Shown: positions 54,886 through 64,000 of the stretch, one piece after another
How the letters are laid out: every line of letters begins with the position of its first letter
Numbering within the stretch: position 1 is the first letter of the stretch
NCBI RefSeq assembly: GCF_047948215.1
Contig: NC_134460.1
Location: forward strand, 11,427,001 to 11,491,000
DNA: 64,000 nucleotides
DNA from: Lycorma delicatula
Lineage: Eukaryota; Arthropoda; Insecta; Hemiptera; Fulgoridae
Reading direction: 5' to 3'
Notes under the pieces: model-generated
What the model was told of the DNA's origin: nothing
The model's database searches: none
The model's input: only the letters and a program-made list of their open reading frames with translations
Translations under genes and position numbers: made by a program

Positions 54886-57094
54886 CGCATAACGAAAGGT
54901 GTTAAAATTGAATATTTATAGAGAAAGATTATAAGAGTTACTCTTTCATTTTATTTGTGATTCGTTACTGTAAGTCTGAATTAAAAGAGCTTTAAAATCC
55001 CTATATTCTTTTTCTGTACAACCTTTATAACTTCTCGTAATAAATTTATCCTTAAAATTGAATTATTATTCGTGTAAAAATTTAGCTAAATTGTAGGTAA
55101 AACAGATTATTAATAGATAAATTTAATTTGTTTATCTATTAAAATAAATAAGGATTATCCAATTGTTGTCCAGTTATAAGGAAATATATGTGAGAGATAA
55201 CTACAGGATAAATTGTTCAAAAAATGTTTTCGTAAGGTGTATTTCCTATACTTAACGATTAAAAAAAAAATCGATTAAATAGAACAAACGGATCCCCAGT
55301 TCCAGGTAAAATGTTGGGAGTTTACAGAGTTGATTGCAATTCATAGGAAAAGTAAAACGACCTCTTAATGAAAATTGATTTATTTCGTTTCAGGAAAGAA
55401 AGTTGCGTCCAACTAATATATTTAAGTTAAAAGTACTTGTAAAAAAAATATATAATTATTTACTATAGAATTTAATATATATGTAAATATAATCAATTAA
55501 ACGAATTGCTTATTAAGTTTATGATGACGTAAATGACCACGTAACTCACTACGATTATGAATTAATTAATTCTGTTATAAGATAATAATTAAGTAAATAA
55601 GCCAATACTGAATCGAGTCAAGATCATCCGGTATTTTTAAGGATAGTATTTCAACTCAAGTGAGGTAATGCGAATTGAACTTCAGGTTTTATTTACCATT
55701 AGGCGACGTTGAATTACATTGCAGATTTTTTTAAATTTATTTATTATTATTTTTATTAACCTTGCTTATAAATCTTCAGATCTATTTATAATCATTATTA
55801 TTATTATCATCGATATTTCATCTTGAATACATAGTACAAACACATAGATTATTGTATTTAATTTAAATAAAAAATAGGATTTTAGTTTTTTTATGCATAC
55901 TCTCATCGTTTAATTTTTTTTTCATATTTATTGTCTTATTTACTGAGATTATTGATATGACATCATCCTTTTAAAATTCAATTGTTGTATGCAAGTTAAA
56001 CAATGCACAAGTATATTAAGTTGTATGCTAAACTACCGAACTTAACTAGGAAAAAAAATTATTGAATCAAAATTAAACTTAGAAACAATTTGATATATTT
56101 TTAAGCTATTTCAAGAAGGAGTTCTGAATTCAGTCAGTATTTTTATTTATTTATTTATTTTTTTTTTGTATGGTTCAAGTACACAAATTCGAACGAAAGT
56201 TTTTTAACAATACAGAATGATTCCACACCATAACCGAATAATAATGGACTATTAAAAAAAATATTTAATAAAAAACTCGATCAAGGCAGTAGAACGAATT
56301 GTTTTCGAAAAGCCTCTGCACTTAATATGCGCCTTAGAGTAATCGATATTTCACGCGTTCAGAAAACGAGTTGGTTTTTCATCGGTTTATACGTTTCGCA
56401 GTTTTTCACGTTAACGATCTCTTAGGATAGTCAATCGATGTAAACGTATTCTTCGGGCATTTCATTACAAAATACGTTCATGAAACGCCGAAAAACTGTG
56501 TGATCTTATTCTTTATTTGAAAGCCGTTTTCGAATCAAATTATGTCGACTTGACATGATTTCCTTTCAGGCTTAACATTTCATATATTTCTACGTTTTAG
56601 ACAACCTCTGCTCATGTGCAATACGCGGATCTTGTCACAAAATCCCACATATCCTTATTTCAAAGTCGTTTTAAACGAACCTGTTTTCTTCCAAGAATAT
56701 GTTCTTTTCTTATACGAGCAGTATATTTTTTCATAAATATGCTTATATTTCCGGTTCGACAAAATTACAAAACTAAAAGAATAAAACAACAGACTCAAAA
56801 ATTCTCGAGTCTATTTGGATGAGCTGGTCATGGATCAACCGGTAACCAGCTGCAACAAGTTTTCACTAATTCAATGTCTATCTCTTCGAGAAATCGTTTT
56901 TATCTTCCGGGATGTACCCCGCCAACTGAATATATTTAAGTTCGAACCTGATGCTCTCACAGCGAATATTATACAAGCAGGCCAAATTATAAGGAGTATG
57001 AACACGTCATGTTGGAACCTGTATATTGCTCATATACACTTCATACGTTTGAGTTCATACCCGTCGCTATCAACGCAGCTAAATAGTTTTAACT
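54886..57094. other. AT-rich DNA, no gene seen
   Basis: Two adjoining plus-strand frames at 56616-56822 and 56815-57096 (68 and 93 codons) have more balanced composition than their surroundings but no domain I recognise. They are not called. Confidence 0.45.
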
Positions 57095-57109
57095 AGGTTT
57101 CATTGGGTT
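57095..57109. repeat. Target-site duplication of SINE-A, left copy
   Basis: AGGTTTCATTGGGTT, repeated perfectly at 57410-57424. Confidence 0.93.
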
Positions 57110-57409
57110 AACCCAACGGGTTGGTCTAGTGGTTAACGCGTCTTCCCAAATCAGCTGATTTGGAAGTCGAGAGTTACAACGTTCAAGTCCTAGTAAAGCC
57201 AGTTATTTTTACAAGGATTTGAATACTAGATCGTGGATACCGATGTTTCTTTGGTGGTTGGGTTTCAATTAACCACACATCTCAGGAACGGTCGAACTGA
57301 GAATGTACAAGACTACACACTTCATTTACACTCATACATATCATCCTCATTCATCCTCTGAAGAATTATCTAAGCGGTAGTTACCGGAGGCTAAACAGGA
57401 AAAAAGAGA
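57110..57409 (+). mobile_element. SINE-A copy, plus strand, full length
   Basis: The reference copy. Head: GGGTTGGTCTAGTGGTTAAC (A-box region), CCAAATCAGCTGATTTGG at 57146-57163 (18-bp palindrome in the place of the anticodon arm), CGTTCAAGTCCTAG (B-box). Body: ACTAGATCGTGGATACC, TTGGTGGTTGGGTTTCAATT. 3' module: CATCCTCTGAAGAATTATCT, AAGCGGTAGTTACCGGAGGC, TAAACAGGAAAAAAGAG. It is about 300 bp with the shape of a Pol III transcript (internal promoter). The perfect duplication shows a recent, complete insertion. Confidence 0.95.
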
Positions 57410-57424
57410 GGTTTCATTGGGTTG

Positions 57425-58239
57425 TGGTTCCCGGTCGCGAAATATTCATTATATATTTTTTTTATATATTTATTATTTTGGGAGCTATGTAACTAAAAAG
57501 GTTGAGAATTACTGCCCTATAGAATATTAGGCTCATTATAAAAGTAATGGGAAACTGCTATATTCCTTTCTCTCTCTCTCTCTCTCTCTCTCACCCGCTC
57601 TCTTTTTTTTTGTCAAGGTTTTTGTAATTCTTGCGGTTTTCTTTTTTGAGAATAATTTGTGTTACTCATGGAAGATGTCATTTTCAACCCTCAAGATGGG
57701 GGGGACACTTACATAGTTACTCTGATTTATAAGTAATTTTTTTTTTTTTATGTATATAAATTATTTCTCTTTAATTAAAACAAAAAGTAAGATATAATTT
57801 AAACATTTCCTTATGTAAAATTTTAATGCCATAGAAAGGGTTAAATTTCGTTTAATTTTTTCTTCTATAATAGTACACTGTGCAATGAGCCTATAATGCA
57901 AGAGTGCTAGAAAATTAAGACACGAGCCTTGGCGAATATTGTAAATTTCTAAAGACTGCATTAATGGCCATTATAGAGTTGTACACCGTATATTTTTTTT
58001 ACTGCTGAGAAAATATTTGGATTATTGATTTAAATCAATAATAGAACACTTTGTTTACGGAACTTTAATTACTTTCTTTTAATTTTTCTAAAACAACTTT
58101 TTAAAATTTCTGTGGCAATAGGTTATTAGACATAAGTTCTGCCTTTTCTTATATCGATCATGTTTAAGACATTTTTTTCTCAGAATCTAATAAAATTAAC
58201 AAAAGGATAACAATGTAATATAGGAACTTAATTGTTGGG
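57425..58239. other. AT-rich DNA with a CT microsatellite
   Basis: A CT dinucleotide repeat at 57569-57592. No gene; a 66-codon minus-strand frame at 57761-57961 has no motif. Confidence 0.55.
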
Positions 58240-59480
58240 TAAAGTTAAAAAAAATAAAAAACACAGCTAGTATTTGCCAAAAGAAATTGGACTTTATTGA
58301 AAACAAATTAATATAAGTTAATTATTATAACCTTAAAAACTACTTAATACATCAGCTGAAATCAGCGTCTGAACAATGATAGTTAAATGAAAAATACATG
58401 AGTACACGCTTCTAAATACAGATTTTGACAATATACGTTTTTGACAAAGCCTGAAGGAGAACATGAAACACCTTAGTTTTAATTATAACTTTAGAAAAAT
58501 ATAACATCAATAAACATAGTATGTCTGAAAAACTATTGCATTGCTGACAAATGTTGTAATATTGAAAAATTAGGAATGAACAAATGTCATTAACTTAGAA
58601 ACATCAATTACAGTAAATCTTAATTGGCACTAGCCTTTCCTGATTTGTGAACCACAAACTTAACATTAAATAATGTAAAAATGTAATTCTAGTTTAACGT
58701 AGAAACGGACACAATAAAATTACAGTACAAAAGAGTTAATTACAATATAATCACACTGAACTTAATTGGGCACATGAAATAGGTTACAGCTGAACAATGA
58801 CAGCCTTCTGTAAATGACTTGTCGTGACTGTGCTAAAGTGAAATTGAAACTTGAACGGCATAGGTATGATGAACGGAATGTTCCACAAATTTGAATGATA
58901 ACATAGTGGTTTAACGTAATAAGTAATGAAAAACTGAACTTGCCTGTAGCACACAAATATTAGCCAGAGATGAACTCGTAACAGCAAGTAAAGATGAATA
59001 CCTATGTAATCCTGGGTGTAGTCCGCACGGTGTATCAGGAATACAGAGGTGTGATGTGGTTTGGTGGTAGCATGATGCGTAGAATCTCAGATGTGTAGTG
59101 ATGAGTTTGAGATTCTGCTTGAGTGAGGAATGTTACCACAAAGTTTGCAGGAGAGTATTGCCCTAGGCGACTGCAGTGGTGAGATGTTGGATTTACTCTG
59201 CCGAAAAGATGGCGAAAGAAAGCGGGGGTAACCAGCTCCAGGTAGTGGACAGGAGAGTGTGTGTATGTATTAGTAAGGGGACGAAAAAATAACGGGTGTA
59301 TGAAAAGTGTAGTCAGAAATAACTCGATAGAAGGATGGGCGCGGTCGCTAAGGATGACGGTGGGAGGGTCGAACACAAGAACAATAATAGAAGCAGGTGG
59401 ACTTTACAGACCCAGAAATACGAAACCAAGTGAGATTTAAACATTCCTTGTAACAAAACAACGGGACCCACCCTAGCTTG
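58240..59480 (-). other. Unclassified segment, possible LTR or 3' UTR
   Basis: The right part (58980-59480) is less AT-rich and holds a 113-codon minus-strand frame (59035-59376: MFDPPTVILSDRAHPSIELF...) with no domain I know. On the minus strand the left end has AATAAA (58292-58297) followed by CTTTTGGCAAATACTAGCTG, a layout seen at the 3' end of transcripts or in LTRs. I found no second copy, so an LTR cannot be confirmed. Confidence 0.35.
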
Positions 59481-60343
59481 GAATTCGTAGAAAATAACGG
59501 AAAACTTTATGCCAGAATGGCGTAAACATTAATTATCTGTTGGTGTACTTTAAAATTAACCACTACTTTCTAAGTTATTAAATCGGATTAAAATCAAATT
59601 ATAAAAAAAACTTAATCGGTTGAACATCAATATCATAATGAAAATTTGTTTCGTAATGACCCTCATTATGATACAGGTTTCAGCTGCGTAATTCATACGT
59701 TATAATACAGCCGTAGAAAAAAGTATCTGCACATCTGAAATTTTTTTTTTGATGTTAGTAATTAAGTTTCCAGGAATGCTGAACTGAATTTATCAGATTT
59801 TTTTTTGTTTTGACAATAGATATCATGAATGATTATGAAATTTTAATTACGGTTTAACTGATTCTATGTCTTCTAATGTAAATAACATTATAAATTTTGA
59901 GGGCAGTAATCTAATGAATGATTTTATTATTTATTTATAAATTACGTCATTAACAACGGGTTTACTATTACGCACTTTTTATCAGTTATGACTTACATTT
60001 ATTTCCGCATTTTTTTTTTCATTGTTAATACTAATTGTTAGTAGAGAAGGGAATATGTTAATCTTAATTGTTACTAATGGCTATTATATTTGTAATTTGT
60101 TAGCTTCAATTTGTTAGAAAGAAGATGCGTATTCTTTTGAATTAAATTTTATTATATTTATAATACACTGCAATGTATACTAGACCTTTAAATTCTTAAA
60201 ACATTTTTTCACAACAGAAATACGTACATTAATTTGTTACCTAAAAAGATTATCGGTAAAAAAATTACTTTTGACTATGACACATATAAAGAATCTGGCG
60301 TACAAGAGACATCATTTAATTAACGATATTCAATATGCAATCG
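59481..60343. other. AT-rich DNA, no gene seen
   Basis: No motif or recurring repeat recognised. Confidence 0.5.
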
Positions 60344-60918
60344 GTCCCACGAAGACGTAAATGCTTTTGATTTAGTATGACCGTTCTATTGAAATTTTAC
60401 AGACCTTTTAATGAAGGTTCTTAAAATCTTCTGTGAAAATTTCAACCTTCTAGGATTATAGAAAAAAATGGCGTCTTTCAAATAAAAATATGAATTTCAG
60501 ATAAACCTCATTTTTTATTCATTACAACAAACATCATCTCTTCAACACTACATCATCTGTTGTATAACAATACATCTGTTTTACAGTTTGTAAAAATGAT
60601 TAAAAACCGATGTATTTTTAAACAGCTGTTCAATTTGAATAAAACAATTAATAATTAGACTAATTATCTGACTGTTTTTAATTATTGTAGTTCTAATTAG
60701 CTTTTGTTTAATCATTTTTACCAGCTATTTTATAATGAATAAATAATTTTGTTTATCTGAAATTTATGTTTTTATTTTAAAGACGCCATTTTGTTTCTAA
60801 ATCGTAGAAGGTTGAAATTTTCACATAATATTTTTAGATCCTTCGTTAAAAGGTCTGTAATGATTCAATAAAATCGGTGAGGTACTGGGCAAGTAATGCT
60901 AAATCAACACCGTGGGAC
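60344..60918. mobile_element. Foldback/MITE-like element with long inverted arms
   Basis: The left arm starts GTCCCACG and the right arm ends CGTGGGAC. Inside, the two halves are inverted copies over more than 140 bp: ATTACAGACCTTTTAA-type block, GTGAAAATTTCAACCTTCTA, AATGGCGTCTTT and ATTTCAGATAAAC occur on the left and, reverse-complemented, on the right. The centre (about 60530-60740) is AT-rich. No target-site duplication was found and nothing is coded. The outer 60 bp are less well matched, with a small indel. Confidence 0.72.
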
Positions 60919-61358
60919 ACAGAGTATAGCTAGACCCTGTCGATATGCTAAATAACCGCATACTCGACTCTTCGTTAAGAAGGCTTATCATTTTCCTAGT
61001 AAGGCTAACATAAGTTCTTGTTATTCTTGAGGTTGGTATATCGCTTTAAAAAATGATTTATAAATCGTGTCAGATATCGTACACTCACTACGGTTACGGT
61101 TAAAAAAAAAAAGAATAAAATAATGCACCCAAAAGTAAAATAACATGTGTACTTGTGAGTTATGTTACGTTTCTAAATTATATTTTCTATTCCCTTAGTG
61201 CAAATCACTAGAATTACTTATGACTTCTTATGTTGGGTATGAATAGTACATTTTGATTTGAAAATGTCAAACTTATCTAATGATAATTATCTATGTGATG
61301 ATTATCTAATGAAAACTTACCTAAACTGATAATAATTACATATTACTGTAATTTTCTT
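60919..61358. other. AT-rich spacer
   Basis: Nothing recognised between the foldback element and the mariner-type transposon. Confidence 0.5.
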
Positions 61359-61360
61359 TA

Positions 61361-62700
61361 TACAAAATGATTCAAAGAAACGGGAAATTTTAAAAATTAA
61401 ATAACGTTAATGAAAATTGTTTTTTAGAAAATGAATATTATTTCATGTAATTGTACAAATGTTGCCATTTTAGGATACATACATTTTAGTTTAATTTTAA
61501 AGATGATATCTTGCAGGTGACCTCCTCTTCTACGTAAACACTCACGAAGTCTCTTCGTTAAATAGATCATGGTTTGACGTAACATCTCGACTGGAATTTC
61601 CGCAATTGCTTCTCGGATCTTTGCCTTCAGTTCTTCCATTGTAGCAGGTCTACTGTGGAACACTTTGCTTTTAAGGTAACCCCACAAAAAGTAATCGCAA
61701 GCTGAGAGATCAGGCGATCTGGGATGCCATCTAATGGTGGCACCATTTCGTGAAACGACACGTTGCCCAAACAATCGGCGTACAGCTGCCATCGATATTC
61801 GTACAGTATGTGACGTTGCTCAGTCTTGTTGAAACCAGGCTGTGTTAAGAATCGGTGAAAATTTCTTTTGTTGTTCCACAACAAAGGTACGACTACGTAA
61901 CGAGCCGATGTCACTGTAATCGCAAGACCGTTGTCATCCTCAAAAAAATAAGGGCCTATAACACCGTAAGACATAGCACACCACACGGTCACTTTCTGGC
62001 TGTGCAGTGGACGCTGGTGTAGCTGCGTAGGATTTTCTTGTGCCCAGTATCTAAAATTTTGCTTGTTAACAAATCCACTGAGGTGGAAATGCGCTTTGTC
62101 TGACATCCACAGTTCGTGAACAAACTCTTCGTTATCATTTATCTTCTGAAGCGTTACATTACAGAATTGAACTCGCACAACTGCATCGTTCCGTTTCAGT
62201 TCCTGGACGATCTGCAACTTGTATGGATGGTATTGCAAGTCCTTCACTAACATTCTTCGAACACTTGAACTATGCAATTGTAAAGATGCTGAGAGACGAC
62301 GGATTGAACGATGTGGACTTCGTGTGACAGCATCTTGTAAAGCTTGAACATTCTGTGGTGCACGGACGGTTCGCTCACGGCCTGGAGGTTTCTTTTTCAT
62401 TGCCGAACCGGTTTCCTCAAAATTAGATATCCATGTTGTAATTGCATGTGCTGATGGAACACGGTCGTGCCGTCCCAGATTAAAATGACGGCGAAATTCT
62501 CTACGCGCTCCCTCCACACTGTCATTGTTTTTGTAAAACGCTTTGATAGCAAATGCACGTTGCGCACCGCTCCAAGGATCCATGACAACTAAATGGCAGG
62601 TTAGGTTAGAGAGGCTGGCGCCACTTTATCAAGCGGTACCAATCGCCCACGGCTACCAACACAACTTTCAAAATTTCTCGTTTCTTTGAATCACTCTGTA
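61361..62700 (-). mobile_element. Mariner-type (IS630/Tc1/mariner) transposon with TIRs
   Basis: 1,340 bp, the usual size. The left end reads TACAAAATGATTCAAAGAAA and the right end, reverse-complemented, TACAGAGTGATTCAAAGAAA; the match runs about 37 bp with about five mismatches. TA lies just outside each end (61359-61360 and 62701-62702), the expected duplication. It contains one transposase gene on the minus strand, now broken. Related to, but different from, the element at 7-8 kb. Confidence 0.9.
61424..62583 (-). pseudogene. Mariner-type transposase, one shift and one stop
   Basis: ATG at 62583 opens MDPWSGAQRAFAIKAFYKNN, an N-terminal helix-turn-helix region (HAITTWISNFEETGS), a linker KKPPGRERTVRAPQNVQ, a second HTH (RSIRRLSASLQLHSSSVRRM), then the DDE domain: MSDKAHFHLSGFVNKQNFRY (first Asp), VTVWCAMS and GPYFFEDD. 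A frame slip near 61860 and a stop in the WFQQD(G)AT motif (GGA-to-TGA) follow. The last part, open at 61424-61792, has WHPRSPDLSACDYFLWGYLK. The three aspartates are present; the gap between the second and the ACD aspartate is 42 residues, longer than the 34 of classical mariner. In intact form it would cut and paste the element by its TIRs. The N-terminal methionine follows a sensible 110-bp leader from the right TIR. Confidence 0.88.
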
Positions 62701-62702
62701 TA

Positions 62703-64000
62703 ATCTTAGAAATAAGCGACTTTATATTTTATTATTTAAATTTATTTTATAATAATTTTTGAGGTATTTTTCACTGTATAAAATAGAATGTAGTATTTTT
62801 GTTCTAGTGGGAAATCCGAGTTTGTTTTCTTGACCGGTTAATAAATGTCCAGTTTTATTCCTGGAATGTTATCCCATTCGATAAGGAGCGATGCTGTTTA
62901 TTAAAATATTGTTGACGTCATACATGACCGAATGTTCTTTGTTAAGAAAAATCCTTATACTAGGAATATTATTAAATAAATCATTCGCTTATACAGTATT
63001 TTTTTTTTTTTTATCAAGAAGCAAAAATCAACGAAAAAGCTTTATATTAAGTTACGTTGGATTTTTTTTTTTTTTAACTTTATGCGACTTGAAAGAGTTT
63101 AAACTTCATATTTTAACTTCTATAGTTTTATTATACATATTCCCCGTGTTTGAATCGGTATGATGTTAAAATTAAAAATAAAAATATTTTGGGAGGAAAA
63201 ACCCCAGAATAAAATATCTCTACCTGATCTGTTCCCTTAGGCTATTTAAAGAATTAATAAAATTGATTTATTAGAAAAAAATTAATATTGGATTATTTAT
63301 AATACGAGTAGCAGGATTTTCCAAACCACAAATACAGGGAATTGTCAAAGCCTTCTGATAAATAATTCTTAGTGCTTTGTTAAAATTATTTTTATTTTTT
63401 TTCAGTTGTGTTTTGAATTAGTCACGATATAAATAAAAACAGTTTCGTACTTAATGTATGGTGTTTTTTTCAATTTTGTAAAACTTAATAGTCAATTTTA
63501 GTCGATAGTCAGTATTTTTTCACCCCAATTATCATTTCTACGTATAGTAATTAAACAGTTAGTATTCTACTCGTCGTAGCTACTAAAATGTTTAAAAAGG
63601 TATACATAAAATATTTACACGGAAAAATATTTAAAAAATTACTGTAAATTATGTACTTTATTATAATAAATAATGGAGACTTTAAAGGCAAGCATATTAA
63701 TGGAACCGTACCCGATATAGAATTTAATTAAATTACATACAGTAATAAGTTTGCAAGCACTGTAAATACGTTGCAAAAATTCAAAATGAAGCGGTGATAT
63801 ATGTCGTATATTGATTTAAAAAAGAAAATTGTAAGGAACGCTTCTGCCGGCTTTTCCTAATGACGAAATAAACTCTTTGCGATGTTCCCTTCGTTCATTT
63901 TTTGTGAAGTTCCATAATGTTCATTTTGTTAATGTTTTATGAGCATTCAATTGTGTTCAGTTAATGTGTATATATATATATTCAAATCTAGCAATAGCGA
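62703..64000. other. AT-rich DNA to window end, no gene seen
   Basis: A 90-codon plus-strand frame at 62891-63163 is hydrophobic and spans two T-runs; it looks like chance. Nothing else recognised. Confidence 0.5.

Noticed and set aside
56616..57096. Two adjoining plus-strand frames (68 and 93 codons)
   Set aside because: No domain, no splice signals linking them, and different frames; not enough to call a gene.
62891..63163. 90-codon hydrophobic frame suggestive of a membrane protein
   Set aside because: The hydrophobic parts come from T-runs (poly-Phe); no sign of a real gene.
1..64000. CRISPR array, operon, phage or bacterial system
   Set aside because: No regularly spaced identical repeats and no bacterial gene layout; splice signals, SINEs and LINEs show animal nuclear DNA.

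Overview
ORGANISM AND CHARACTER. This is eukaryotic, very AT-rich, repeat-dominated DNA. Insect-type mobile elements (RTE, R1 and I-like LINEs, tRNA-head SINEs, mariner, pogo and Harbinger DNA transposons) and splice signals in one element point to an arthropod with a large, transposon-rich genome; a hemipteran is my guess, not a demonstration. I found no convincing intact host gene, no rRNA gene, no canonical tRNA gene, no CRISPR array and no bacterial-style operon. Almost everything I can name is a mobile element or its wreck. LAYOUT. (1) 1-11.3 kb: RTE LINE fragments at 1.2-2.0, 5.1-5.9 and 10.4-11.2 kb; a 581-bp long-inverted-repeat MITE at 3.8-4.4 kb; a decayed mariner-type transposase at 7-8 kb; a relic of an I-like LINE 3' end at 8.8-9.2 kb; SINEs at 9.4 and 9.8 kb. 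(2) 11.35-21.17 kb: a nest that can be read from its target-site duplications. A 5'-truncated R1-clade LINE inserted first (15-bp duplication at 11351-11365 and 21152-21166). A 6.4-kb I-like LINE then inserted into its 3' UTR (12-bp duplication at 14573-14584 and 20999-21010). The inner element has an intact gag-like ORF1 and an ORF2 (endonuclease, reverse transcriptase, RNase H) closed by three in-frame stops. (3) 21-32 kb: SINEs, two copies of a larger unit that each carry the same RTE insertion (25.0-26.3 and 27.6-28.9 kb), and a longer RTE copy at 30.9-32.3 kb. (4) 32.6-34.7 kb: a pogo-type transposase split by a 1.2-kb insertion that holds two SINE 3' parts and has a 12-bp target-site duplication. 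(5) 37-45 kb: copies of an unclassified repeat, further RTE copies at 38.2-39.3 and 41.1-42.8 kb (the longest, 555 codons), SINE fragments. (6) 45-50.9 kb: mostly featureless AT-rich DNA, a GC-richer tandem repeat at 46.5 kb and an RTE copy at 49.8-50.96 kb. (7) 50.96-54.9 kb: a broken PIF/Harbinger transposon with MADF and DDE parts on opposite strands, interrupted by unclassified GC-richer DNA, followed by a decayed intronless stretch that resembles dihydrofolate reductase. (8) 55-64 kb: a SINE with a perfect 15-bp duplication, an unclassified 58.2-59.5 kb segment, a foldback element at 60.3-60.9 kb and a mariner-type transposon with clear inverted termini at 61.36-62.70 kb. HOW IT WORKS TOGETHER. 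LINE proteins (RTE, R1, I-like) copy RNA into nicked DNA and normally move their own RNA; the SINEs carry no protein and must borrow LINE machinery. The two SINE families share a roughly 50-bp 3' module, which suggests one common, unseen LINE partner. All transposases seen are broken, so DNA transposons here are probably immobile. The RTE family looks the youngest and most active: nine copies share one 3' end (stop codon, four bases, A-run), several with clean target-site duplications.
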